From Niastella yeongjuensis (GTDB taxonomy: Bacteria; Bacteroidota; Bacteroidia; Chitinophagales; Chitinophagaceae), in NCBI RefSeq assembly GCF_900110245.1, contig NZ_FOCZ01000003.1:310001-374000 (forward strand): a stretch of 64,000 nt of DNA, read 5' to 3'. Under the pieces are notes generated by a model, which made no database searches, had not been told where the DNA came from, and saw nothing but the letters and a program-made list of their open reading frames with translations. Both the position numbers and the translations under genes were made by a program. This document shows, one piece after another, positions 54,348-63,658 of this stretch; the stretch's first letter is position 1, and each line of letters opens with the position of its first letter.

Positions 54348-57300
54348 ATGAACTTAATTCTTTTCGCGCTCAAAAAGCCGATCACCATTATGGTGCTGGT
54401 GGCATCTCTGCTGTTTTTCGGGATCAGCGCAATGAAGTCTGTCAAGATCGACATCTTTCCCCAGCTGGGTTTACCGGTGTTATATATTGCTCATCCATAC
54501 GGTGGTTTTACTCCCAACCAGATGGAGACCTTTTTTACCAAGCAATATATCAACACGCTACTTTATGTAAACGGTGTTAAAAGCATAGAAACAAAAAACA
54601 TCCAGGGTTTAGCACTTATTAAACTGAACTTTTATCCCGGTACTAACATGGCTGCTGCGGAGGCAGAGACCTCAGCGGCGTGTGCGCGTGCCCAGGCATT
54701 GTTTCCGGCTGGTTCTAACCCGCCATTCATCATTCGATTTGATGCATCAACGCTGCCCGTGGGACAGGTTATTGTAAGCAGCGACAAGCGTGGTAATAAC
54801 GAACTGCTTGACCTGGCTAATACCTATGTACGGTCAGCGTTTACCAGTATTCCGGGTTTACTTTCTCCACCGCCATTTGGTGGAAACGTTCGTACCGTGG
54901 TTATTAAGCCTGATCCTGAATTGCTGCGCAGCCATAATATGACACTGGAGCAAATCATCCAGGCTATTGATCTTAACAACCAGACCACTCCTTCGGGCAA
55001 TGTGCGTTTGGGCGATAAAAACTTTATCACGCCCATCAACACCACCATACATAAAGTAAAGGATTTTGAAGATATTCCCTTATTCAAGGGCAGTGTGGGC
55101 AATGTATACATTCGTGATGTGGCTACCGTAGAAGATGGGGCCGACATTACTGTAGGTTATGCTTTAGTGAATGGCAAAAGATCGGTTTATATGAGTATTG
55201 CCAAGAATGCTGACGCATCTACCTGGGAGGTAGTACAAAAACTGAAACAGGCTTTACCTAAAATGCAGGCCCAGTTGCCTGAAGATGTAAAACTTACTTA
55301 TTCCTTCGACCAATCTGTTTATGTGATCAATGCGGTGAAAAGCCTGATCTCTGAAGGTGCTATCGGTGCTATCCTTACAGGCCTTATGGTGTTGTTATTT
55401 CTGGGTGACTGGCGTGGCGCAACGATTGTAATCCTGACCATTCCGACGTCTATAATCTCCGGCACCCTGTTTCTAAGCCTGTTCGGGCAAACGATCAACA
55501 TCATGACGCTAAGCGGCCTGTCGCTGGCTATAGGCATCTTAGTAGACGAAAGCACTGTAACAATTGAAAACATTCACCAGCACCTTGACATGGGGAAGCC
55601 AAAGCGTTTGGCTATCTGGGATGCATGTAAGGAAATAGCTTTCCCCAAACTGCTCATCCTGCTATGTATACTGGCCGTATTTGCGCCGGCCTTTACTATG
55701 GGCGGTATACCGGGCGGTCTGTTTCTGCCATTGGCACTGGCAATAGGCTTCAGTATGATCACGTCTTACTTCCTGGCGCAAACCTTTGTACCGGTGCTCG
55801 GTAACTGGATAATGAAAGGTCATAGTAAAAAGGTGCGTGCGGTTCATTCATTCCCGGCATCTACTGGCAACCAGAAAGGTGAACTGGCAGAAGCGTTGGA
55901 GCAAACACCCGTGAACAGGCTGAGCCGTTTTGACAAGATGCGCCTGCGCTACCTCCGTTTCATTGACCGGATTTTACCCGTTCGCAAGCCTGTAGTGGTG
56001 CTTTATTTACTGGCTTCCATAATCGGAGCGGGGATCCTGTTAAACCTTATTGGTAAGGATATTTTGCCCAAAGTGAATGGCGGACAGTTCCAGGTGCGGA
56101 TCCGTGCTGCCGAAGGGACGAGGATCGAGCGTACCGAAGAAAAAACACTTCAAACCACGCGAATCATCAAGGAAATAGTTGGCGCTGATAATGTGCTGAT
56201 CACTTCCGCCTATGTTGGAATACACCCTAATTTGTTTTCGACGAACCCTGTTTTCCTTTGGATGGCAGGGCCGCAGGAAGCGGTGTTGCAGGTAGCCTTT
56301 AAGGAAGGCTACCATACAGACCTCGATAAACTGAAGGAAAAAATACGGGACCAGGTTGGCAGACAGATACCCGACGAGAAATTATCTTTTGAACCCATCG
56401 AGCTCACCGATAAGATCTTAAGCCAGGGATCACCCACGCCCATTGAAGTTCGTTTTGCAGGCCGCAATAAAAAAATGAACGAGCAGTACGCCGCAAAACT
56501 GATGGCTAAACTGAAAGAAATCCCCTACCTGCGCGATATTCAGCTGGGGCAGTCCAATAAATATCCATCGATCAATATTGAAATAGACCGCCAGCGAGCT
56601 GCCCAACTGAATGTAGATGTAAGTGAGATTTCACGCTCCCTTATTGCTTCCACTTCATCCTCGCGTTATACCAACCGTAATATCTGGACAGATGAAAAAA
56701 CAGGCAACAGCTATAACGTACAGGTGCAGGTACCGGAAAACAAAATGCAAAGCCTGAGCGACATTGGGGAGATCCCGCTTTTACGTAATGGCACACGACC
56801 GGTACTGAGCGACGTGGCCACCATCAAACAAGACACTACTTATGGCGAAAACGATAACCTGGGTGCTTTACCCATACTTTCAGTTACCGCCAACCTGCAT
56901 AACAAGGACCTGGGCAAAGCAGCTGCAGATGTGCAAAAGGCTATTGCTTCGCTTGGTGAGTTGCCCCGTGGTACAACCGCAGAACTGGTGGGCTTAAGCC
57001 ACACGCTCACCGATACACTGAGCAGCCTCCAGGCCGGCCTGCTGGTGGCGATCGTGGTGATCTTCCTGATGCTGGCGGCTAATTTTCAATCATTCCGTAT
57101 TTCGGCAGTTATCCTGACAACGGTGCCGGCTGTGATCATCGGATCGATGGTTATGCTGCTCATCACCGACTCTACACTCAATTTGCAATCGTATATGGGT
57201 ATCATTATGTCGGTGGGTGTTTCTATTTCAAACGCCGTATTACTGATCACCAATGCTGAGCAGATCAGACTGAACAATGGTAATGCACTCTTGTCTGCCC

Positions 57301-57578
57301 GTGATGCCGTTTCATTACGCTTACGCCCCATTTTAATGACTGCCCTTGCCATGATCGCAGGCATGATACCCATGGCCAGCGGCCTTGGGGAGGCGGGTGA
57401 TCAAACGTCGCCTCTTGGACGCGCCGTAGTGGGCGGCCTGATTGCCTCTACGTTTGCCACTCTTTTCATTTTGCCGCTTGTATTTGCCTGGGCTCAGGAG
57501 AAAGCAGGTGTTAAATCGGTTTCCCTTGAAGCGAATGACGAGGAAAGTCTGGAATATATAAATTCTTTAAGCGCTTAA
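54348..57578 (+). CDS. RND-family efflux permease without partner genes
   Basis: The 1076-residue protein has the RND topology of 12 helices with two large periplasmic loops. FFGISAMKSVKIDIFPQLGL and GGFTPNQMETFFTKQYINTL mark the start, and the proton-relay region is SLAIGILVDESTVTIEN near 400. The HAE/CzcA-like second half has GIIMSVGVSISNAVLLITNA near 960. RND pumps export drugs, detergents or metals and normally need a membrane-fusion protein and an outer-membrane channel. Neither is encoded beside it, so it must borrow them or work differently. Confidence 0.92.
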   Translation: MNLILFALKKPITIMVLVASLLFFGISAMKSVKIDIFPQLGLPVLYIAHPYGGFTPNQMETFFTKQYINTLLYVNGVKSIETKNIQGLALIKLNFYPGTNMAAAEAETSAACARAQALFPAGSNPPFIIRFDASTLPVGQVIVSSDKRGNNELLDLANTYVRSAFTSIPGLLSPPPFGGNVRTVVIKPDPELLRSHNMTLEQIIQAIDLNNQTTPSGNVRLGDKNFITPINTTIHKVKDFEDIPLFKGSVGNVYIRDVATVEDGADITVGYALVNGKRSVYMSIAKNADASTWEVVQKLKQALPKMQAQLPEDVKLTYSFDQSVYVINAVKSLISEGAIGAILTGLMVLLFLGDWRGATIVILTIPTSIISGTLFLSLFGQTINIMTLSGLSLAIGILVDESTVTIENIHQHLDMGKPKRLAIWDACKEIAFPKLLILLCILAVFAPAFTMGGIPGGLFLPLALAIGFSMITSYFLAQTFVPVLGNWIMKGHSKKVRAVHSFPASTGNQKGELAEALEQTPVNRLSRFDKMRLRYLRFIDRILPVRKPVVVLYLLASIIGAGILLNLIGKDILPKVNGGQFQVRIRAAEGTRIERTEEKTLQTTRIIKEIVGADNVLITSAYVGIHPNLFSTNPVFLWMAGPQEAVLQVAFKEGYHTDLDKLKEKIRDQVGRQIPDEKLSFEPIELTDKILSQGSPTPIEVRFAGRNKKMNEQYAAKLMAKLKEIPYLRDIQLGQSNKYPSINIEIDRQRAAQLNVDVSEISRSLIASTSSSRYTNRNIWTDEKTGNSYNVQVQVPENKMQSLSDIGEIPLLRNGTRPVLSDVATIKQDTTYGENDNLGALPILSVTANLHNKDLGKAAADVQKAIASLGELPRGTTAELVGLSHTLTDTLSSLQAGLLVAIVVIFLMLAANFQSFRISAVILTTVPAVIIGSMVMLLITDSTLNLQSYMGIIMSVGVSISNAVLLITNAEQIRLNNGNALLSARDAVSLRLRPILMTALAMIAGMIPMASGLGEAGDQTSPLGRAVVGGLIASTFATLFILPLVFAWAQEKAGVKSVSLEANDEESLEYINSLSA

Positions 57579-57593
57579 ACAGAACGTTCATTT

Positions 57594-59006
57594 ATGAGTA
57601 AAACTATTTCGCCCTGGCTGGCGTTGGGAATTGTTCTAACCGCGCCACTCTTATCAGTAATCGATGTTTTTATAATCAATGTAGCCATTCCTTCTATTAA
57701 AACGGGCGTTCACGCCAGCGATGCACAGGTTCAGCTTGTTATTGCCGCTTACTTATTGGGTTATGCCGCCTTTCTGATCACCGGCGGGCGCTCGGGCGAC
57801 CATTACGGCCGTAAGCGCACCTTCTTCTGGGGCATGATCGGTTTCACCGTTTTTTCTTGTTTATGTGGTATTGCTCAAACCCCCGACCAATTGAATCTTA
57901 TGCGCTTTTTACAGGGTGTGAGTGCTGCCTTTATGGTGCCACAGGCTATCGCCTTCATCCAGGTGCTGTTTTCAGATCCCAAAGAGCGCTCGAAAGCCAT
58001 TGGCTGGTTTGGCATTACCCTTGGGTTAGCATCTGTTATCGGGCAGGTGCTGGGTGGCTATTTTGCCAGCGGACATTTTTTTGTTCCAGGCTGGAGACTG
58101 ATTTTCCTGATCAATTTACCGATAGGAGTAGCTTCGCTGATCGCAGCCTGGTTATACCTACCGGAGACTGAAAGGCATACAAACACTAAAATGGATATGT
58201 CGGGTGTACTGATTCTCACCATAGCTCTGTTCTGCATGATCTATCCGCTCATTCAGGGCCGTGAAGCTGGCTGGCCCTGGTGGAGCTTCGCATTACTGAT
58301 TGTATCAGGACTGATCTTCTGGTTTTTCTTTTATGACCAGCACAGGAAGAAAGTAACGGGCAGAGCTCCGCTTATAGATACTGACTTATTTAAATTCCGT
58401 GATCTTAATATCGGTCTTGCTGCAGTGCTTTTTCATTTCATGATGCATACATCCTATCTTCTGTTGAGCGCAGTCTTTCTTCAAAATGGCCTTGGTGTGA
58501 GCGCGCTTACGTCTGGTTTGTATTTTGTTGCACCGGGTATACTATTTACCATCTCATCTGTTGCAGCTTCCCGCCTGATACCCCGGTATGGTACGCCAGT
58601 ATTACAGGTTGGTATTGCTATCATTGTAGTGACCATTATCCTGCAGATCGTTTACTTTAAGACGGGTGCCGGTGTACCCATGCTATTTACGTTGCAGGCC
58701 TTATATGGTTTAGGCAATGGGCTGGTTTTGCCTTCACTCTTAAACATTACGCTTCGAAGCCTGCCTGCTCATTTTGCAGGAGCGGCAGCCGGCATTTATT
58801 CAACTGTTCAACAAACATCGTCTGCACTTGGTATTTGTCTGGTGGGTGGATTATTTTATTACCTGATCGATCATGCCAAAAATGTTCAGCTTGCATTTCA
58901 TTATGGGCTTGCTACCCACATTGGCTGCCTGGTAATTTTAAGTATTTTACTCATGTGTCTGCCTAAGAAGACATCTGGCGTAGCTACAACGCATGTAGCG
59001 GAGTAA
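57594..59006 (+). CDS. MFS drug exporter, DHA2 (EmrB/QacA-like) family
   Basis: The 470-residue protein has about 14 hydrophobic helices, the DHA2 number, with DVFIINVAIPSIKTGVHAS near 25 and the MFS motif GGRSGDHYGRKRTFFWGM near 65. The helix-5 type motif GLASVIGQVLGGYF (near 150) fits exporters. It follows the RND gene after 15 bases, so both should be on one transcript under the TetR regulator. Its substrate is probably a lipophilic or cationic compound. Confidence 0.92.
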   Translation: MSKTISPWLALGIVLTAPLLSVIDVFIINVAIPSIKTGVHASDAQVQLVIAAYLLGYAAFLITGGRSGDHYGRKRTFFWGMIGFTVFSCLCGIAQTPDQLNLMRFLQGVSAAFMVPQAIAFIQVLFSDPKERSKAIGWFGITLGLASVIGQVLGGYFASGHFFVPGWRLIFLINLPIGVASLIAAWLYLPETERHTNTKMDMSGVLILTIALFCMIYPLIQGREAGWPWWSFALLIVSGLIFWFFFYDQHRKKVTGRAPLIDTDLFKFRDLNIGLAAVLFHFMMHTSYLLLSAVFLQNGLGVSALTSGLYFVAPGILFTISSVAASRLIPRYGTPVLQVGIAIIVVTIILQIVYFKTGAGVPMLFTLQALYGLGNGLVLPSLLNITLRSLPAHFAGAAAGIYSTVQQTSSALGICLVGGLFYYLIDHAKNVQLAFHYGLATHIGCLVILSILLMCLPKKTSGVATTHVAE

Positions 59007-59030
59007 TGTTTTTTGTGCTATTTTACACGC

Positions 59031-59588
59031 ATGGAATATGTAATCCGTAGAAGATTGCCAGCGATGGCTCTGACTGGCCTGATCGTTTTAATGGTGGCCG
59101 TATCGTGTCGAAACCGAACAACAACCCCACCGGTTGCAGTTACACCGCCTGATGACAGTCTGCCTGTACCGCGCGCTGTACAAATATTGCCGGATAGCAG
59201 CGTGGCCTGTTTGCTCGACTCGTCAGCGAACATAAGGGTGCCGGCAAATTTTGCCAGCCATCCAATTGTAACTGTCTCCGGCGATGTTTTTCTACGAACT
59301 GCGGAACATGGGCTTACTATTCAAACTCCTTTGTTTATTATAACTGTACAAAAAAATTCAGGCCTGCACATTGACGCACCGCTGCATGATCCCTGGGCAC
59401 AGGTAGACGTAGTTAGCGGGCAGGCCTTTATAAAGAAAAGCTATGCGCCCTCAGAGACAGATACCCTCGGTAGTGGGCAAATGGAAATGATCAATAGAAA
59501 TATCGACCTTATGGAAAAAGAAGTGTTTGACCCGGGCAAGTGGCAAGCCTGGGTGTCGCTTCATCTGAAATCTACCCGCCTGCGCTAA
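59031..59588 (+). CDS. Lipoprotein with FecR-like domain
   Basis: The 185-residue protein has a lipoprotein signal (LTGLIVLMVAVSC, Cys near 26) and a Pro/Thr-rich spacer. The FecR-like beta pattern follows: VTVSGDVFLRTAEHGLTIQT, LFIITVQKNSGLHIDA, VDVVSGQAFIKKSY. FecR domains normally sit on a cytosolic-membrane anti-sigma factor. Here there is no sigma/anti-sigma partner and the domain is lipid-anchored. ATG 59031 is preferred over TTG 59013. Its last codons and stop come from the REP-like repeat at 59575-59605. It follows the MFS gene by 24 bases. Confidence 0.7.
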   Translation: MEYVIRRRLPAMALTGLIVLMVAVSCRNRTTTPPVAVTPPDDSLPVPRAVQILPDSSVACLLDSSANIRVPANFASHPIVTVSGDVFLRTAEHGLTIQTPLFIITVQKNSGLHIDAPLHDPWAQVDVVSGQAFIKKSYAPSETDTLGSGQMEMINRNIDLMEKEVFDPGKWQAWVSLHLKSTRLR

Positions 59589-59605
59589 AGCTTCGGCGGG
59601 CGAAG
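59575..59605. repeat. REP-like hairpin repeat, second copy
   Basis: The element has CCCGCC, TGC, GCT, AA, AGC, TTC and GGCGGG in order. It matches 34008-34038 at 28 of 31 positions, and two of the three changes are C-to-T and G-to-A at facing positions, so the inner palindrome is kept. It encodes the TRLR end and stop of the preceding gene. Confidence 0.8.
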
Positions 59606-59922
59606 GCAGACCAGACGGGACTCCCTATCCAAAAATAATGTATTGAATTACGGTTGCGGTTATATTTTACTCGATTAATTACTCGTGAATTTGTCCTCCT
59701 AAAATATTCTTTTGGATGGATTAAAACAGAACAAACTACAATTAAATCTCTCCTTTAAGCAATTCATGAAACCTTAAAAGCAGCTCATTCATCGATCAAC
59801 CATGTGATGGATCCGGGCTCCGTAATTTTGATTATTAGTATACACAGTACTGTTACTATTCGCTAATTGTTTACTGATATTTAATAATTATTTTTTTTAC
59901 AACCAATTAACCATTAAACCAA
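59606..59922. other. AT-rich leader region of the NHL-repeat gene
   Basis: This 317-base stretch is AT-rich and must hold the promoter of the large NHL protein. I find no convincing TAnnTTTG box near the ATG and no gene. Confidence 0.45.
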
Positions 59923-62352
59923 ATGAAACAAATTTCATTATTTGTCTTAAGGCATTTTCTCGCTACCACATGTTTATTTTCAGGTTACTTTTTACAGGCA
60001 CAGTTAATCACCACCGTTGCAGGAGGAAACATTGGAGATGGCTGGCCGGCTACGTCCTACTCTGTTATAGGGATAAGCGGATTAGCAGTAGGCAGTGCAG
60101 AAAATCTGTATATAGCAGATTCAAGGAATTTTCGCATACGAAAAGTGGATCCGGTCAACGGTGTTATTACTACTATTGCAGGTAATGGGCAAAACATTTC
60201 ATCGGGTGATGGCGGCCCGGCTGTAAGTGCCGGTTTGAAGATTCAGGCGGCAGCCGACGCCAAAATTGCCCTTGATGCCTGGGGAAATATTTACATTTCA
60301 GAAAGATCACGAATTCGAAAAATTGATGCAGCTACCGGCATCATTAATACTATTGCCGGAAATGGTTCAACATCATTTAGCGGCGATGGCGGGGCCGCAA
60401 TAAATGCGGGATTTAATGCCAGTGCATTGACCATCGATGCAGCAGGCAATATCTATTTAACTGACAACAATCGTATCAGAAAAATCACAAAAGCTACCGG
60501 CATTATTAACACCATTGCAGGCAGCACAACCAGTGGTTATTCCGGCGACGGAGGCCCCGCTATTGATGCCTTGCTGGCAATTCCTAAGTCGCTTGCATTG
60601 GATACAGCCGGAAATTTATATATAGCAGATAGCAGAAACTATGTTATTCGGAAAATAGCCGTTGCTACGGGCATTATTGACACTTATGCAGGTGCAGGCC
60701 CCGGACATATCTCTGGTGGTGATGGCGGACTGGCAACGGCTGCAGGATTCAACGCATATTCGATTGTATTGGATGCTGCAGGGAACCTGTATATTTCAGA
60801 CAATAGCAGGATAAGAAAGGTAGATGCAATCACGGGAATTATTAATACCATAGCCGGTAACAATTCATATGGCTATACCGGCGATGGAGGAGATGCATCG
60901 CTTGCCACCTTTTACGTGACCCAACATTTAGCGATTTCTCCTTCCGGCAATTTATACGTCAGTGAATTCAATAATTATTCAGTTCGAAAAATAACCGCTG
61001 CAACCAACATCATCACTACCGTTTGTGGCGATCACTCCAACGGTTATGGTGGCATTCCCGGCCTTGCCTTAAACGCCCAGCTTTGGACTCCCGGGCATTT
61101 TACTGTTGATTGGCATAATAATATTTATCTGTCTGATAATACGAACAATAAGATCTATCGCATTGATGCATTAACCGATAGCATCATCACCGTTGCAGGT
61201 ACCGGCGTAAAAGGTGTACATCATGGCGACGGCGGGCTTGCCTTAGCTGCGAACATTGCTATTCCTGCAGGAATAGCAACTGATGCTGTAGGTAATTTTT
61301 ACTTTTTAGATAATGGATTGGCTGTAAGAAAAGTTACTATTGCTACAGGCATTATTTCTACCGTAGCCGGTAACGGCGTTCAGTCGGGATATAATGGAGA
61401 TGGCGGCCCGGCAACGTCTGCCTCTTTGAACGGTGCAACGGCATTGGCTTTTGATAAAGACGGCAATCTATATATTGCCGACACAAAAAACAATGTTATT
61501 CGAAAAGTTGATGCGGCCACCAGCATCATTTCCACTGTAGCAGGAAACGGCACAGCCGGATATTCGGGCGATGGTGGTTTGGCTACCGCTGCTGCGCTTA
61601 ATCAACCTGTTTCTGTAACTGTCGACCGGTGGGGCAACCTGTATTTAGGAGAATATGAAAATGTGGTACGCAAGGTGGATGCCGCAACAGGTATCATTAC
61701 AACTGTTGCCGGAACAGGAATTTATGGATATAGTGGGGATGGGGGGCCCGCAACTGCTGCAAGGCTTTGGACCCCATCCGGATTATCTACCGATACTACC
61801 GGCAATGTATTTATAGCAGACCAAAGTAATCGCCGGGTAAGAAAGATCTCCATTACAACAGGCATCATCACAACGGTAGCAGGAACAGGTAATTCAGTAT
61901 TTAACGGAGATAGTATTCCTGCTTTAACAGCTGCATTAGGCAATGTTACCAACGTGTGCTTTGATACAAGAGGAAATTTATATTTAGTTGACGAGAGTCG
62001 GGGCAGAATATGTAAAATCATTTACGACACCCTATCGGCAGATATGGCACCTGTTGCCCGCATTGCATCAAAAACAACTTCTTCAAATGTGGGCCAGATA
62101 ATTAGCACTAAAATTTATCCCAATCCGGCACATGGAAAGGTGAGCATTTTTGTGAAAGGTAAAATTGATGGAATAACAAATGTTTCGCTTACAGATATGA
62201 ATGGAAAAGTATTGGTCAGCCAAAATGCAGGCATGCAGCATAGCAGTATGTTCACCACTACCTTACCCCTGCAGCGGTATTCAAAAGGAATTTATTTCGT
62301 AACGGTTTATGTAAACAGCGTAAAGTATGTTCAGAAACTGATGATTCAATAA
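59923..62352 (+). CDS. Large secreted NHL-repeat beta-propeller protein with type IX sorting tail
   Basis: The 809-residue protein has a signal peptide ending near YFLQAQ. About 12 repeats of roughly 55 residues follow at about 28-690, each with IITTVAGNG, YSGDGGPAT and GNLYIADSRN-like blocks, typical NHL/SMP-30-like propeller blades that could form two six-bladed propellers. The C-terminal 75 residues (KIYPNPAHGKVSIFVKG, SKGIYFVTVYVN) are a type IX secretion (Por) sorting domain, so the protein is exported across the outer membrane and displayed or released. Propellers of this kind mediate binding. No catalytic site is seen. Confidence 0.9.
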   Translation: MKQISLFVLRHFLATTCLFSGYFLQAQLITTVAGGNIGDGWPATSYSVIGISGLAVGSAENLYIADSRNFRIRKVDPVNGVITTIAGNGQNISSGDGGPAVSAGLKIQAAADAKIALDAWGNIYISERSRIRKIDAATGIINTIAGNGSTSFSGDGGAAINAGFNASALTIDAAGNIYLTDNNRIRKITKATGIINTIAGSTTSGYSGDGGPAIDALLAIPKSLALDTAGNLYIADSRNYVIRKIAVATGIIDTYAGAGPGHISGGDGGLATAAGFNAYSIVLDAAGNLYISDNSRIRKVDAITGIINTIAGNNSYGYTGDGGDASLATFYVTQHLAISPSGNLYVSEFNNYSVRKITAATNIITTVCGDHSNGYGGIPGLALNAQLWTPGHFTVDWHNNIYLSDNTNNKIYRIDALTDSIITVAGTGVKGVHHGDGGLALAANIAIPAGIATDAVGNFYFLDNGLAVRKVTIATGIISTVAGNGVQSGYNGDGGPATSASLNGATALAFDKDGNLYIADTKNNVIRKVDAATSIISTVAGNGTAGYSGDGGLATAAALNQPVSVTVDRWGNLYLGEYENVVRKVDAATGIITTVAGTGIYGYSGDGGPATAARLWTPSGLSTDTTGNVFIADQSNRRVRKISITTGIITTVAGTGNSVFNGDSIPALTAALGNVTNVCFDTRGNLYLVDESRGRICKIIYDTLSADMAPVARIASKTTSSNVGQIISTKIYPNPAHGKVSIFVKGKIDGITNVSLTDMNGKVLVSQNAGMQHSSMFTTTLPLQRYSKGIYFVTVYVNSVKYVQKLMIQ

Positions 62353-62383
62353 TTTAAAAGGCAACAAAGCGCCTAAAAAGCAA

Positions 62384-62413
62384 AAACCTGCAAATCATTG
62401 ATTTTGCAGGTTT
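62384..62413 (+). terminator. Terminator of the NHL-repeat gene
   Basis: AAACCTGCAAA (62384-62394) and TTTGCAGGTTT (62403-62413) form a perfect 11-bp stem with an eight-base loop, followed by ATTACTTTAAGTTT. Confidence 0.75.
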
Positions 62414-62539
62414 ATTACTTTAAGTTTATCTCATAGTCTTTCCAATCTTGAAGACGCCAAGAAAATTCTTAGCTCCGAAATCGATAGACGAGAACAGAGC
62501 ATTAGCCATTCGAATAAAGAGATCGGAAATGAAAACAAT

Positions 62540-63280
62540 CTATTTAACAATCGTTACTTTAAAATAACTTGCTGTCATGTAAGCCATTAAGGAATTGCCC
62601 AATAGAAATATGCCGGGCTTGCCCAGGCGGTTGGGAGTCAGCCATTTTACTGTTGAATTTTTAAAACCGGCTGCTTTAAATAATTTTATCCAGGTGCCGG
62701 GTTTCTGATGTTTATGCCATTCTAAAGAGGGTGCGAGTAAATTTTTAACACCTATATCGTTAAAGAAATTTTTACAAGAACAATCAGTCACAATTAAAAC
62801 ACCCCCTTTTTTCATTATCCTGAATACTTTTTCAAAGATGGTTAAATAGGCCTTGTAACAGTTATCATTTTTTAGTAAATGGATGGCTGCCTCTTCGTTA
62901 AGATGGTTGATTGAATTGTGCATTATCACTACATCATACATTTCAGCCGCCGCCTCTTCCAAATGTTCCTGTAACGTAAGAGTTCTCAGTTCAACAGGTA
63001 GTGATGCCGGAAAACTCTTACGCAAATCATAAAATTTATTTATTATTCCACTTGTCGATCCGGCGAACTCAGGTTCAAGACATATAACCTTTTTGGCGCC
63101 TTTAGCCGCCGCATAAAACGACAGTAGCCCACTGCCTCCGCCCACATCCAACACCCGCTTTTCTGCCAGCTTAACATTGGCAAAAAGGGAGTTAAGTTTA
63201 AATTGAAGATTTTTTTTGCAGGAAAACATTTTCCTGTCAATCATAAGATCATAAAAATCGCTTACAATTGTCTGTTTCAT
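62540..63280 (-). CDS. SAM-dependent methyltransferase
   Basis: The 246-residue protein has motif I VLDVGGGSGLLSFYAA near 40, ICLEPEFAG near 63, and VVIMHNSINHLNEEAA near 118, an arrangement seen in class I methyltransferases. A C-terminal helix-loop region (WIKLFKAAGFKNSTVKWLTP) closes the fold. The substrate is not clear. The gene lies between the NHL gene, on the opposite strand, and an integrase, and a possible small peptide gene is divergent from it 71 bases away. Confidence 0.85.
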   Translation of the reverse strand: MKQTIVSDFYDLMIDRKMFSCKKNLQFKLNSLFANVKLAEKRVLDVGGGSGLLSFYAAAKGAKKVICLEPEFAGSTSGIINKFYDLRKSFPASLPVELRTLTLQEHLEEAAAEMYDVVIMHNSINHLNEEAAIHLLKNDNCYKAYLTIFEKVFRIMKKGGVLIVTDCSCKNFFNDIGVKNLLAPSLEWHKHQKPGTWIKLFKAAGFKNSTVKWLTPNRLGKPGIFLLGNSLMAYMTASYFKVTIVK

Positions 63281-63351
63281 TGATATGATATTTTTTATAC
63301 TTCAAAGACTGCTTTTCTTGACCTTCAATCAAATTTGAAGGAGATTCTCGG

Positions 63352-63510
63352 ATGAAACACAGCTTTTATCCTACGGCATATTTTTTCGAATCTGCAATTA
63401 CCTTGGAACGATTAATGAAAATTTGCATCAATTTTGTAGCCCCAAAACATAGGAGTAGAATTGAATGTCTTTATTGGGAATTTTTGGCATTTATTTTCCT
63501 TTGCATATGA
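63352..63510 (+). CDS. Possible 52-residue peptide
   Basis: The frame starts at ATG 63352, with a strong Shine-Dalgarno AAGGAG eight bases before it, unusual in this genome. It encodes a 52-residue peptide starting MKHSFYPTAYFFESAI. It has an aromatic/hydrophobic N-terminal part, a basic patch (PKHRRSR) and a hydrophobic end (EFLAFIFLCI). No family is known. The short length, AT-rich codons and absence of other support leave it uncertain. The rest of the 63281-63658 gap holds no other gene. Confidence 0.3.
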   Translation: MKHSFYPTAYFFESAITLERLMKICINFVAPKHRSRIECLYWEFLAFIFLCI

Positions 63511-63658
63511 AAATTATCATCCAACAATTCAGCCTGGCCCAAAAACAAGAACCTTGAAGGAAGACTTTTTAAGACCATATGAATGATTATGAACAGTTGA
63601 AATTAATAAATACCTGGAAAACTAATAAGGTGATTTTAGTCATCATTGGCTAATTACC

